Below are positions 1-12,264 of a stretch of DNA of 64,000 bases, one piece after another. Made by a program: the position numbers and the translations under genes. The stretch comes from Enoplolaimus lenunculus (Eukaryota; Nematoda; Enoplea; Enoplida; Thoracostomopsidae), in NCBI GenBank assembly GCA_030248215.1, contig JASANG010002241.1, positions 248,001-312,000 on the forward strand, written 5' to 3'. How positions within the stretch are numbered: position 1 is the first letter of the stretch; each line of letters starts with the position of its first letter. Below the pieces are notes generated by a model. The model was not told the origin of the DNA, searched no databases, and saw nothing but the letters and a program-made list of their open reading frames with translations.

Positions 1-93
1 TTGGGCTACCGAGGTATATTAATTCCGCTTTGTACTATCCCAATTCGGAATTGGGCTGAATTACGACTTGGGCTGCGATACTGTTTGTTTCAG

Positions 94-221
94 ATACCAA
101 GAACATGTGAAGATCTGTTTGTCCACTTGGCAACTATGTGACTGTGACCTCCTAAAATACTTATCTGTTTTTGTTCAGGGCTGCCGGAACAACTACTGGA
201 AAACAAATCGAACCTGGTTAG
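94..221 (+). other. possible last two exons of an unknown gene
   Basis: A good acceptor (pyrimidine tract then CAG at 91-93) opens a frame reading IPRTCEDLFVHLAT. A GTGACT donor at 138 and a second good acceptor ending at 178 would remove a 41 bp intron and continue MAAGTTGKQIEPG to a TAG at 219-221. I do not recognise the peptide. The second acceptor also leads to other short open frames, so this is only a candidate C-terminus of a gene starting left of the window. Confidence 0.2.
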
Positions 222-719
222 ATAATGTTAACTAAATGCAATCTCTTGTTGCAATATCATTGACTGAAGCTGCGTTTTTATTCCCTTTGAATATAATCGG
301 CCTTGGGAGGCCCACAATCTAAACGCCGGTCCTGTGGATGAGTTGATTTGGTTTGTCTAACAAAGATTTTCGAGTAGGCTTAATCAATTAGATCGTCTGT
401 GTGAAACAAGGTTCGTTGAACGTCATACTGCAACATTGACTTTCAATGATCTGATAATGCATGTTTGTGAAGTTATGGAGAAGTTACAGACATAGCAATT
501 AGCAAACGCAAAATGGTGGCACATACTTATCACAATGCTAAGTATTTACAATTGTGTCTTTATTATTGTGTTAGTAATTCTTCAAAACAGTACTTAGTCT
601 TTTACTTCAACTGAAGCTGTTATTGAAAAATTTGCCTGCTTCACTCGTAATATGAACCTGAACCTTTGAAGCTGTATACACTTTTATAGTGACTGAAGGA
701 TTCTTTATCTGCAAAAGTA
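222..719. other. non-coding stretch, nothing recognised
   Basis: No long frame, RNA gene or repeat was recognised before the MITE that starts at 720. Confidence 0.4.
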
Positions 720-1144
720 CGGTAGTGACCCGAATAAGAGGGGGGACCCATTTTGAGTCCCAATCAATAGGAGCCCGTATCCCTAATAAGAGTCCGTAAG
801 CGGATAGAGTCCCTAAACCCTAATTAGAGACCATAAATGTCAATTATCCCTAATTGTAGCGCATAAATGACTCCAGGTCCAAATAAAGTTGAGTTCGAAA
901 CTTTAAAGCGTACTTAAGTTTTGAAAGTAACATTCCAAAGTATAACCTTGCATTGTCGTTCAAGTTTTCGATGCAAGGCGAAAAACGTTTAATTCAACGG
1001 ATAGGTGCAATACCGGTTATATCAGTAACGAAGAGTGACGGAGGGTGGATGGAAAACAAATAACAGTCCGTAACCGAATAACAGGGGGTTGCCTCTGGAG
1101 TGGCCAAGTAAATATCAGTTCCTCTCTTATTCGGGTCACTACAG
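720..1144. mobile_element. TA-flanked MITE, Tc1/mariner-pogo type (family M1), full copy
   Basis: Terminal inverted repeats read GTAGTGACCCGAATAAGAGG at the left and its complement ending in GGGTCACTACAG at the right, and TA dinucleotides flank both ends (718-719 and 1145-1146). The length is 425 bp and there is no coding capacity. The interior holds phrases such as AATAAGAGTCCGTAAGCGGA that recur in the copies at 2732, 17932 and 37074. TA duplication with such ends is typical of the Tc1/mariner/pogo superfamily; the family assignment is inferred. Confidence 0.8.
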
Positions 1145-1172
1145 TACATCGTAGTTTGTGATTTCTGTTTGT

Positions 1173-1290
1173 CAGGGTGCAACCGAAATTTCGATTCCAA
1201 TTAGAATTCCGATCCAAAACGAGTTCTGATTCCGATTCCGATTGCACAATCAATCGGAAACGGAATTTTGCCATTTTAATTTAATCATAC
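1173..1290. mobile_element. fragment of CAGGGTGCAACC MITE (family M2)
   Basis: The start CAGGGTGCAACCGAAATTTC matches the left terminus of the hAT-like MITEs at 35135, 45249 and 59649. It is followed by a run of GATTCCGATT-type repeats. I could not place the other end or a target duplication. Confidence 0.4.
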
Positions 1291-1817
1291 TTTGGTTGCA
1301 TAAAAATTCTCTTGATATCAACATCTAAACTAACAAAACTGCCGTTTTATTTTGAAAATAACAATTGTTAGTAATTTAGTTTTACAGAACCAAATTCAAT
1401 GTTAATATGTTGATGGGACGTTTTTGAAAATTGTTGCCAGCTAACAGACACCGTAATTTAATATATTTGGTGATACACGTATTGCCACAAAATTTGTAGT
1501 TGTGATTCCGATTTCAATGTAATCCAGCTCCGTTTTGAATCCTGCTGGAAGTGTTAATTGATGAAAATTGATTAACACACTATTTACTTAAATGATTTGT
1601 GTGCCCCCAAACAAAAATCTTGGCTACGCCCATGAAGCTATTCCAAGCAAAAACTATTGCTTTTGGCTGCCAAGCTACAAACTGGGAAAAGCAATCAGTG
1701 CACGGGCACGGCATATAAATAACTTGGCTTACACCAATATTTAGCAATACCATTGCGGAAGCTAACCTACTTTCGCTTGACTATCTTATCCTTCGTTTGT
1801 GTCCATTTGAAGCTTAC

Positions 1818-2454
1818 CAATAGTAGTAAAAAGGGATCCAGCGAAAACTACCGCTTCACTGAGTGTCCACTGTTTCGTAACTGGCTCACATAAGCCAGAC
1901 TTAATTATAACATCCGCAGAACCTAAATTGAGGCAGTGATGATGAGCTACATATCCAATTGATGTTCTGGCAAACGCCTGCAACTCGTGCCGTACCCTAG
2001 AATAACAATGTGATAGCTCAACAAACTTCGCTTGTACGGGCGGTTTGGAACTTGAATAATCTGCCGCATTTTTAATCCCGCAAAGGCTGATAATTGCTTC
2101 TCCTCGTTTTTGAATGAGCTCTTCAGTTTCCAGCGCTCTGTTGATTGGTTGAAGTAGGCGTTGAGGTATACTACTTGAGTTGAATTGAGTTAAACTTTCA
2201 TCAGTCGCCGGTCGACTTGTTTTCTCGAGCGCAACAAAAATGACTCCACCAATGGCAGTGTACGCGAAAATAATCGCCAAAAGTAACAGTCCGTTAAGAC
2301 GTGACGCCCATCCGGGTATATTTTCGTGGAATTTTGAAATGAACGGAGTTCTGGTCGCCGGTGTTGGTGAGTTCACCAATTCTAAATCAGGCGTTTCGAT
2401 TATGTCACCACTTTTGTCTCCAAGTGTTCCCTTGCTCTCAGTTTCAACTGTCAT
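1818..2454 (-). CDS. KCNK: two-pore-domain (K2P) potassium channel, first coding exon (partial)
   Basis: The frame gives 212 residues plus one base of a split codon. Residues 1-50 are a polar cytoplasmic N-terminus. Residues 54-76 form the first membrane helix (LLLLAIIFAYTAIGG). Residues 196-213 are the first pore helix and filter start (WTLSEAVVFAGSLFTTIG). The exon stops at a GTAAGC donor (1817-1812) inside the first glycine codon of the GYG filter, phase 1. The family makes dimeric background K+ channels of the plasma membrane. The loop between M1 and the pore (about 77-195) is some 120 residues, longer than the usual cap of about 60, with an N-glycosylation site (NSS, residue 92). M2, P2, M3 and M4 must lie further left, and no second exon was found in 1-1785. 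ATG at 2454 is the only start in this frame. Confidence 0.8.
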
Positions 2455-2731
2455 AGCTAGATATAAACGCTTGCTTTTTTGTGAAGTATATACTGTCTTT
2501 GATTGTTTAGTTAAGCTTGGTTGTATCTTGGCATCACATTATTTAACAGCTTTATTAATGTTCTAAAGAAACGTTTTACCTATAGCACACTGTTAACTCA
2601 CTAATGATTTTGTTTCATTCTAACTTAAATCACGTGTTTAGCATAAAAATGGCCTCCCCCAACCTATACCAGAGAAACCAAATATAATAATAAATATGCT
2701 ATACTTTTGAAATTAATTTTATTGAGACGTA
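2455..2731. promoter_or_regulatory. presumed upstream region of the K2P gene
   Basis: This is the non-coding stretch between the K2P start codon and an M1 MITE. By position it should hold the 5' UTR or promoter, but no TATA box or other element could be assigned. Confidence 0.2.
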
Positions 2732-3164
2732 CTGTAGTGACCAGAATAAGAGGGGGACTGATATTTACTTGGCCTCGCCAGAAGGTACCCCCGTGTTAAT
2801 CGGTTACGAATTGTTATTTATTTTTAGCCCACGATCCGCCACCCTTCGTTACTGATATTATCCGGTACTGCTACTGTTCGTTGAATTAAACATTTATTTG
2901 TCTTGTATTAATAGCTTGAACGATAATGCATGGTTATACGAATGCATTTTTAAAATTTAAGTACGCTTTAAAGTTTAGGACTCAGATTATTTGGACCTGG
3001 ACTCATTTATGCGTTACAATTAGGGATAATTGATATTTATGGGCTCTAATTTCGGTTGAGAGACTGTATCCGCTTACGGACTCTTACTAGGGATACGGAC
3101 TCCTATTGATTGGGACTCAAAATAGGGACCCCCTAGTTACCCCCTCTTATTCGGGTCACCACAG
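2732..3164. mobile_element. M1 MITE, full copy in opposite orientation
   Basis: A 433 bp element with ends CTGTAGTGACCAGAATAAGA and TATTCGGGTCACCACAG, flanked by TA (2730-2731 and 3165-3166). Its interior is the reverse complement of the copy at 720-1144. It lies about 280 bp upstream of the K2P start codon. Confidence 0.8.
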
Positions 3165-3363
3165 TATACAACTTTGTTAGCGCTAATGTTATTTTTTATG
3201 TTACCAACTGCTGTGAGGTGTCAATTTTTATCTATTTTTTGCTACTTCAGTTAAAAATTAAAGTTGTCAGAAACAACAACAGCAAAAACTAAAGGTTTGA
3301 TAATGTCTTCGATATTTATCACTCCAATGTGAGTGTTTGGAATGAAAGCTTAGTGAACCCCTA

Positions 3364-3407
3364 CTGTAGTGACATCTTATTACCCCCTCTTATTCGGGTC
3401 ACTGCAG
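3364..3407. mobile_element. 44 bp minimal M1 element (ends only)
   Basis: CTGTAGTGAC at the left and CTTATTCGGGTCACTGCAG at the right are M1 termini with almost nothing between them, flanked by TA at 3362-3363 and 3408-3409. It looks like an extreme internal deletion derivative. Confidence 0.7.
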
Positions 3408-6400
3408 TATCTAAAAAAGCAAACGTTCGAGGATATTTAACTGTATTTCGGCCCCATTTGGTTAAAAAATGCATATTCATCAGTTATAAATAAAACCGCT
3501 TGAGACTTTAGTGTTTTTACGCAATCATTAAACAAAAAAGATTAAATTTTGTCGTTTTAGCACAGGTTTTTAAACACAACTCGATGTTAGCGCTAGCTAC
3601 ACACCAGTTGTTTGCTCGGGAAGGGCACCAGGTTTTAGCTTGCTGACAATTTGTCGTTGGTTTGGAAACGTTTTGGAGTAAATTATGCAAAATATATGCA
3701 CGGTGATGACTCTGGGAATTTTTTCGCACGTTCCAACATGTACAAGCATTTGAGAAGATTAATACGGTCCTGATGACCTGCTAAATAATTCCGGAGGCGG
3801 CAAAAATTTCGCTACTGGTCCAACCCTAGGGCGGTACGAGAAATACTCACGTTTTTTTTCGCAAAATAGTGCACAACTGTTTGCGGTTGATAATATTGCA
3901 ACGGTATCACAAGAATTCGTCGTATATATAGCACCGAAATCCGAAATATCGTCGACTCGCAAATACATCAGCTTTAATTATGCTTTATGCTAAAGATTTA
4001 ACTCAGGATTGTGCTTGAAATCATGCTCATAAGCATTGGCCTTACGATTTCATTCGATAAGTTGTCTACGATTAATTGGGGCACGTTTAATTTTAATTTG
4101 TACATAAAAACATTACATTTTGCGTATTGTTAAACTCAATGTATACTGCAAGGTGTAAAGGTTGCAATGGTGCAACGAATCGCAAGCTTTCTTCAATGTC
4201 TACACGCACCTTGTTATTTTTTAATACGAGAAACTACTCTGCGAAAACGTATTAAAGCCGATGAAGTAAAAATTATTTTCATACGATCGGCGTATATGAG
4301 ATTAAATATTTTAAATGTACTATAAGCTGTCTTGTTTGATCTTTAGGTTTTTCCTTCGAATAAAAAAATCAAAGTCTTTTCTCAATTTATCCTAGCAAAG
4401 AAGTTCAATAAATACTTCATTAAATTGTTAATCTGTCATAAAAAAATTCGCCAATGTATAGATCAGGGCCGTAGCAGTAATATCAAGCATATTCCTAAGC
4501 CTAAGCCAATGTCTAAGTAATAACTTAATCGTATGGGACTGAAAGATAGGCCAAATATTTGAGGCAAAGCGGTTGTAAATAAAAATAAATTATCAAATCT
4601 ATCTAGCGGATGAATCAAAATATTAAATTTGCAATGACTTAGGGAAAACTCGTCTTAACCTTTGATTTTCTGTTAAAAACAGGCTCATGTAGCTAACATT
4701 TTTAAACAAACAGTTCAGTCTCACTGTCCGCCGATAAAAGAAAACCCACGCCACAGAGCATTGAAATTACATTTTAATCAGTTCGTTCGCATCTTTTAGA
4801 AACGCCGCATAGACATTACGCAGACCCTGTCTTCTACACTCGTAGCAAGAGCGGTTTACACCTCCAATTCATTTAATAATTAACAGGCTCCTATTAAATT
4901 TGACAGCTGCAGATAGTTCTTAGTCGGCAGCATTTTAATGCTGGGTTTTCCCTAGCGCTGTAATTAAAAAAGTAACGAAAGGGTTTCTATAGATTTTCCA
5001 ATCATAAACGAACATATTGTGCGGAATGCAAAAATGACAGATCGTCTTTGCAATAATATTTTGTACTGAAATGCCAATGTTCTTAAACTATACTTGTGAA
5101 AACTTGATAAAGGTGCTATAGGAATGCGAGAGCATAACTATAGCAGGATTACAAGGCTATAGTCTTGTGCATTTATTCCTGTCAAGTAAATATATTGGGT
5201 CACTTACAGGGTTTAAAATAGGTGTACACTGTAGGAATCAACACAACAGATGCTAACGGATGTCTTCTTACAACCTTTCAATGCCAAAAATGAAAATTGA
5301 AAAAAACAGGACAAACATTTGGAAATAGGCCTTTTTCACAAACGCAGCTACGTGTTTAACTGTAAAACAAATGAAATGTTTTTTAATGTTTGGAGTTATA
5401 TTTTACTTTTTTGGTGCAAAAACTACGCTGCCTTAAATCGACTGCACATAGGGTATCAAAAATTAGCGAAAATACTCAGTCGAAATGTTTTTTATCAAAT
5501 TTAACACACGAATGAATAGCTCAACCAGCGTGACGCCACCAGATCCAGTATGAATTTCAAAATACAGAAAAAAATATTGTCAAAAGAGTATAGTAATGAG
5601 TGCAGAATGCCGACAGCTTCATTTGTGTTTAAAAACACTATGAAATTTATTAACGCATCGAGCTGGAAGCAAACAATGCATAATATAGGTATACACTAGC
5701 TCGGTTAGAGAGAGATGACTTTAGTTGAAACTCGGGCTGAAGTCAAGATTTTACTTTTACACTCTGAAAAAATCAGTATTACCAAGTGCGGATGCTGACT
5801 CTTTGTCAACAGTGTGCCACTATCTGATTTCGCGTGGTACAAAACGTACCACCGTGCGTTGCGTTTTTGCTGTATACCCCTTATTTAAAGGGGTCAACGT
5901 ATGCGCTAAACATAAGATGTATAATAACGCCTGGATTATATGAAGTGGCCCATGTATAGAACAGGGCCGGATCGTTTACAGGAGGGGCTATACTAGAGTC
6001 AGTTTAACCTTTCGACTAATTTTTGCGTAGGTTAGGCTTGGGCATAGGCTTAGGTTTAGGAATAGGCTCATCCATACGTCCATACGCTTAGGTTTAGGCT
6101 TAGACCTATTAACGTACCATTGTGCCCCCTAATATTAGTTTGCTTCCGGCGCCTGCAATGGTTGAACGCATTTGCTTCACAGAACAGTCTGGTTAAATAT
6201 ACGTCTACGTCTTGCATGCCGTTCTTTTTCAGAACATTTTCATTAATACAATGTCCTTAAACCGCACGTTAGCACAAGTTTTTGCACTATCAAGATAAGC
6301 TGTATCTATGTTGTTTTTGGGAATAGGGGATAAAACATTTAGATCTTTAGAATAAAACCACTAAGGATTTACGTTCGTTTATCTAGTCGAGGTATATCCA

Positions 6401-6563
6401 TAGCTAGTGCATTAATGTGTTTCAACCTCCGATCAGAAGTTTGTTTGAAGAAGGGTGCAACAGTTAGAGCAGGGCAGTGGTTTATACACATGCCGTGTAC
6501 GTGTTCGTGGCTATAATATATGCTAGCATAATTTTGAAGTTCAGTTGTTTGCTATTCGAATCT
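3408..6563. other. intergenic K2P-CHID1, AT-rich
   Basis: No convincing gene was seen; the short open frames lack domains and codon structure. 4440-4530 and 5946-6120 each hold a GTATAGA-CAGGGCC-type terminus followed by degenerate CCTAAG/TTAGGC hexamers. Confidence 0.4.
5946..6120. repeat. MITE fragment with degenerate TTAGGC hexamer array
   Basis: It starts with GGCCCATGTATAGAACAGGG, the same terminus as the hAT-like element at 35723, and contains repeated GGCTTAGG/GGTTTAGG units around 6030-6110. Similar hexamer patches lie at 4490, 11840, 24050, 25660, 51850 and 52690. Confidence 0.5.
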
Positions 6564-9500
6564 ATGGCGAAATGTCTAGTTATTTTATTGCTGGTTAGCC
6601 AGTTTTATTGTTTACATTCCACGTTGTCAAAAAGTGACAAAGACAAGTCCAAAAAGCAAGATGTTCAGCAAAAATCTAAGCCAAAGGTATATACGTGCTA
6701 TGTAACCGTAGGTCTGTCAAGCTGATGCATGTAGAATATAACAGCTCATGCTATGATGACGCAAAAACATGCACATGTAGTATTAGAGAACAGGCTATTT
6801 TTCAAAATCGAAACATACCCTTTCGTCTCGATCACATATCTTATATACATATTTGATCTGTGTTTATTATTTATATGGTTGTTTTTGACTTTGCGCGTAG
6901 TTATTGAAGTGACTAAACACTGGTTATTGCAACTGATGGTTTCTTGAAAATTATGCCCCGCCCGTTCTCTTAGATATTTTGCCCCTGGTTGCGAACCGGA
7001 GGGCCCTGCTTGATGCCCTGGCTCGACCCAGCGAATGCCCAAGAAATAAAGCAGCTATAATTTTGAGTAGGTGAGGCTCAGTGGTAGCGTACTGGACTAA
7101 GAATCGGTCGATTACAGGATCGGGTTACTTAAGAACTCCACTCATTTTTAGCTGCAAGCACGCAGAACGGTTGTGACATCATGTCGCGTACAGCTAAAAT
7201 AACACTTAATTTGTTTGACGAAATTTAACTTGTTTGTTGTGCTTGACTCACGTAAACGCCACGATCACTGTACACTTTTTCATGACTTATGTTGGTAAAG
7301 AAACTCTGTCGAAGCATTATTAGTTTGTGAGTCTGAAACTGCTTAGTTGTTTGTTGCAGCAATCTGGTAACGGTAAGACAGAGTATACGCTTACAAGTAG
7401 CGAAATCTTGCGAAATCATAAAACGGTTGACTACGGCGAAGAAAAGAAAGTCGCCAGTGCTGTTCTCGGCTATGTCACTCCTGTACGTAATTGGGGTTAC
7501 TCTGCTGGGTTGTAAAGGTGAAAGTTAGTTGCTGAACTGAACTTACTATGAATGAATTTTGGCAGTGAACTGTGGTTAATAGTACCTACTGGAGGCTCTT
7601 AAATACGATAATTTACTACGATATTATTTTGCGATCTCATATATAATATAGGTTACATATTGTTTTGTTATCAAATCTCGAAAATTTGTTACTCGTTGCA
7701 TGCAGCTTATTATCGATCCTAATCAGTTGGTTCCGTTTAGTTTTAGTGGAACAATCACGGATATGACATAGCAAAATTTCTTGCTCACAAATTCACCCAC
7801 ATATCACCTGTTTGGTTCCAGCTGCGTCGTGTTAATGACCAATTTGTGTTCGGTGGTACACATGATGTCGATCAGGGTTTGTGAATTTTAAATCTTAAAA
7901 TAGTTGTTGGCCAATAGAAAAATTTGCAAAATCTAACAGCAGAAATGCGCAGAAACTTATAGTTTTATCTTTAGGTGTAAGAAATTGCAATATTATATTA
8001 GATCAGCTGCGTCATGTTAATGACCAATTTGTGTTCGGTGGTACACATGATGTCGATCAGGGTTTGTGAATTTTAAATCTTAAAATAGTTGTTGGCCAAT
8101 AGAAAAATTTGCAAAATCTAACAGCAGAAAAGCGCAGAAACTTATAGTTTTATCTTTAGGTATAAGAAATTGCAATATTATATTAGATAGTTTTTAATAT
8201 AAGGAATTCTTACATTTAATTACAAAACGTAAAGAATAAAACACACTTTGAATTTTACTATAATTGTTTTTATGTGGTGCGGTTCCACCGTATCTGCAAT
8301 TTGGCGTACCTACGTAAGAGATAACAATGAAAATACTATTGTGTTTACATTTCGATCCGCAGCATTCATCACTCTGCAATTTTGCGTTCAGTTTTTCTTC
8401 ATGATATGGTGTTTGTCTCTATTAAGTGTGTTCGAAGTACTAAAGCCAAGGTAACCATTGTACGCGATATTGTTACTGTTTTTAAGTGATATAACCGGCA
8501 TGTTTTATTCATTCTGTCTGCCATTATAACGTCTTATATAATATGATGCATTGATATATTTATGTAAAACGTTAAAGTACAGGCATTTATCTTTTTATAT
8601 AAGTTAAATACTATTGCTAGTGTACGAACGACGGTGTTTAAAATGACAACTTTTAGGTTGGATAACGGATGTGAGAACAAATAATTCCAACATCAAAATT
8701 GGTATGTCCAAATGCTAATCTATCTCATCCATTATTATTTCTTAATCGTATACATAATTAATACATGAAAATTAGGTTTTCGTTTTCTTGCGACTAGCAT
8801 TAGTTAACTTGTTATTAGAAACATCTGACAGTACTAATTAGCTATTTTAAGGGGATTTCAAATTTGAGTTAACGCTGGTGCCGTTGTTTGTTGTAAACGG
8901 ATGATAGCCGAGAATGTTGTATGACTGATCTTAGATATCTTCTTGGGTATCGTTTATGAAAGACTGTTATGTTAGGTAACTCGTGTTTGTACAATTTTGT
9001 TTCAGTACCACGCTTGTTGTTTGAAAATTGGGATCCACTTGATTATCGATCTGTGTTTTTGGATGAAGGAATGCAAGAAAGATGTGCAAATATGATCTCA
9101 AATTTTATTAAGGTTTGATTGATCGAAATTTTTAATTCTTGTATACTGCTTTGGTTGAATTTTTTGTCGGATTCGATTTTTTACGCTTGTGCTTTTGGTT
9201 AATATATTTCGACATATTTGTTTAACTGTCAAATTGTTAATGAACGTAAAGATAAAATTTAAAAATGCTTAATGTTTGTTTACTTGATTCATAAAAGAAG
9301 TCGACAGTATATTCTGATTCGGGTATTTTTTTCTCAAGTGAAACTGATACCAATAAAAACTGCTGACAACAATATTGTTTAATTGACACATTGCTAAGGC
9401 TTAAGTTAGGTTTATCTTTGTTTTAGAAACATAACTTTGACGGCATTGTGCTTGAAATGTGGACACAATTTGCGACAATGACCCGGGGACAACGTATCGA

Positions 9501-11180
9501 GGATGTCGTCCACTTTATTATTCATTTATCAGAAGTCATTAGGGAATCTGGCGGTGCACAAGTCATACTAGTCGTTCCGCCGTCCGTCGGCCCAGGCAAC
9601 GAGCCAAGTCCAATGTTTACGCCGACACACTTCCAGAGTTTGCTTCCGTATGTCGATTATTTCAGCGTAATGACGTATGATTTTCCAGGTAAAGGGTAAG
9701 TTGCGTTCGTTTGCATTTCTCAGTTGCATGTTGTAATAGATATAAAAAGGGCTCGGCAACATGAGTCGTCTTTGTTTGTAGTGTGAATAATTTTAGTGCT
9801 TACGTTGACAGATTTTCTTCTCATCTTGCGTCACCAAATTTTTTATCACATCAGAAATATAAGACAATTTTTTATTACCGATATACACACCTTCTTTCAT
9901 TGTGGGTTTTGCATAATGGACAATTTCTGTGCATTCCTATGCTTCAGTGCGGGTCCCGTCGCTCCACTGGGTTGGATGACGCATTGCGTAAATCTGTTGC
10001 TGTCGGCTGCTCTTCCACACGCCGCAAGTAAATTGCTCATTGGTCTCAATTTCTACGGATACGACTATAAACCTAGAAGTGGAGGCGTCGATGCCATTGT
10101 TGGAAATACGTAAGCTGTTCTGGTTTAGCAAGTTACCCAGTAATATCCGGATAATTTATTTGTTCCGTTGCGATCTCGTATGATTGTAGTGAGTTACGTT
10201 TATTAAATTTTATTACGGAATTTAAATTTCGGAACCTTATTTTGTCGAAGAAAATATTAGAAAAATTGCATAATGTAAAACTAGTGTCTTAGCGATTACA
10301 GTGGCTTCGGAGAACTGTTGCGCTTTATTTATTTTTTAGATACTTGGATGTGCTAAGGAAGCACAAAGTTAACATTCTCTGGAATAAACAAGCAGCTGAA
10401 CATTATATTGAATATGAGTAAGTTGTTTATTTCTAGATTGATAGCTTTCAAGAACTAGTGAAGTAATTAGTAGCACATGTGTTGTTCAAGGAACGTGTTT
10501 GTAAAACTAATATAGCCGCAGATTGTTGCAGAAAATGCACCCATCACGTTCGATTATAAAGTTGTGTTATTAGAAAATAGTCGAATTTGTTAGTGGAGTT
10601 GGCCACCAGTTAACACAGGCGCTTCGCTATTCACGTATCGCTTGCTGCTTTTTCTGCCGACTAGTGCCGACCATTTTGTTAAAATCCAATATACCAATCA
10701 ATGATTTTCACGATTTTCACATTAACGCTTAGTGCCAGCGTTTTTATATCTAGAGTGGGTGAAGCACAGTTGATCAGAAAGATACGGCTAGTAGCATTCT
10801 TGTATAGAGGAGTGCACGCGGCAGTCGTTGCTTTGTTGGCGTACCTTAACACATTATTTTGTGGGGCATTATTCACCAACTCAGTTTATTTTGCGTGTTA
10901 AACTTCTGCATTATTTCATGTTTTGTTTATATTTTTTCCAAACAATAAGATAACGCACAGGGCGCGGTATATTTTGTGACGTTGCATTTCCTTGTCTAAA
11001 ACACTAACTCTTGTTTATATCGAGCGATTAATTATTTATTGCTTTAGTAACGGGCACATCGCGTATTACCCATCGCTAATGAGTATCGAGGCGCGTTTGA
11101 ATCTGGCAAAGCATTACGGCGTCGGTTTGGCGATTTGGGAAACTGGACAGGGCCTCGACTATTTTTACAATCTCTTCTGA
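6564..11180 (+). CDS. CHID1: chitinase domain-containing protein 1 (SI-CLP), complete, 9 exons
   Basis: Exons: 6564-6686, 7360-7482, 7747-7876, 8657-8701, 9006-9112, 9427-9695, 9948-10109, 10340-10417, 11048-11180. All junctions are GT-AG, all phases agree, and the product is 389 aa (human 393). Residues 1-18 are a signal peptide ([14 protein letters not shown]), followed by STLSKSD as in human. The GH18 fold follows: VLGYVTP-WNNHGYD across exons 2/3, [26 protein letters not shown] (180-188), [18 protein letters not shown], and the C-terminus [20 protein letters not shown]. The family is a secreted or lysosomal chitinase-like lectin. At the usual catalytic motif it reads FDGIVLEMW, so the canonical DxDxE acid is not kept, as in vertebrate CHID1. 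The start is the ATG just before the signal peptide; an in-frame upstream ATG would put it behind another hydrophobic run. Intron 3 holds a tandem copy of half of exon 3. Confidence 0.93.
7066..7190 (+). mobile_element. tRNA-derived SINE fragment
   Basis: GAGGCTCAGTGGTAGCGTAC resembles a tRNA D-arm/box A, followed by CTGGACTAAGAATCGGTCG and, downstream, TTTAGCTGCAAGCACGCAGAA. The same head and tail occur in reverse at 57025-57125, and the tail recurs at 53525-53565, so this is a dispersed tRNA-headed SINE. Box B is decayed. It lies in CHID1 intron 1. Confidence 0.5.
7819..8188 (+). repeat. 185 bp tandem duplication covering the 3' part of CHID1 exon 3
   Basis: The unit 7819-8003 (last 58 bases of exon 3, its donor and the start of intron 3) is repeated directly at 8004-8188 with about three base changes. 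The second copy keeps the reading frame and the CAGG|GTTTGT donor but has no branch/acceptor structure of its own. Confidence 0.9.
10610..10905. other. unexplained GC-richer patch in CHID1 intron 8
   Basis: Intron 8 (10418-11047) holds a patch with a 66-codon hydrophobic open frame at 10701-10901. It has no recognised domain and is more likely a repeat fragment than an exon, since exons 8 and 9 join in phase without it. Confidence 0.3.
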
Positions 11181-12264
11181 AACCGGAACGCGGAAGTCTG
11201 TGCTCGATTTTATTTATCCAACTGTTATAGCGCTCTTTTTGTTTATTTTGTTTTGCCTGAATCTTCCAAGCCTGACTCTTATATAAAGACGTGTGCTAGC
11301 TACTTTGTGTCTCTTGTCTTTAATATTTTTGTGCCAGTCGGTTGTGTGATGATATTTCATTGTAATCAATGCTAAAGATATTATATCTCTCTGTTCGAGG
11401 TACAGCGGCTTTATTACCATCCAGTTATTTTACGTATGTGTGTTTATTCTTCTGCTATTGCTTTTTACGAGAGATTACTTTAGACATGGCAATATAAGGC
11501 AGTATAATTTTTTAATTTTTAAACTTTTTAACTGTTTTTTACTTCAATCCCAGGAATTTTATTTGAACTGGATTTTCTTGCTACAAAATTAAACAGCATT
11601 TTTATATAGCGAAATTTAATTATATGACTTGGGACACAAACGATACAAATTCTGCCGGTGTATGTACAACGATAATTTCCGCGATAACATTTGTAGTTTT
11701 TGGATTAATTTGTCAAAGTTTTCTTGTTTAGCTTAAATAAAATCACGGGCGGCACACGGAAAACTTCAGAAAGCTTTCCGCTCTTAAAAATAAATTGTTG
11801 AGACTTGTACAGAGTAGCTCTAGTTTTACTTTGATTTTTACTTAAGTTTAGGCTTAGTTATTGGCTTAGCCTTATGCTGAAACTCAGGCTTAATATGCTT
11901 CTGCTACTGTTACGCCCGTCTAACATTCGCCGTGTCATGTATTACTAAATTATGCGCTTCAGATGTTTTGTCTGACTGGCGGTTATACAATGCTCATTTG
12001 AAACAAGTATACGTGATCTTTGTTGATTTGTTGAGCGATAGTGTTGCAACAGGGTTACTTATGTGTATCTGAAATCTTACTTAAACATTTACCTGAGTTA
12101 TGCTTATATACAATTTTCTTAAGCTGCCGGCTTTAAGTAAATAATTAACTTTTTGAACAGACACAAATAAACGACCAAGATATGTGAGTACTAGCGCAGC
12201 CAGAGGTAGGACGGAGGGGCGTGCGCTTCTTCCTCGTCAGAATTTTTTTGTGTTAAAATGGTAA
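11181..12264. other. intergenic, CHID1 3' side
   Basis: No gene is seen. An AATAAA near 11736 could serve CHID1 polyadenylation but is about 560 bp from the stop. 11840-11935 is a TTAGGC-like hexamer patch ending at TACTGTTACGCCC, an end shared with the patch at 24040-24135. Confidence 0.4.

Noticed and set aside
10701-10901. Hydrophobic 66-residue frame as an extra CHID1 exon
   Set aside because: Exons 8 and 9 join in phase and match the family without it.
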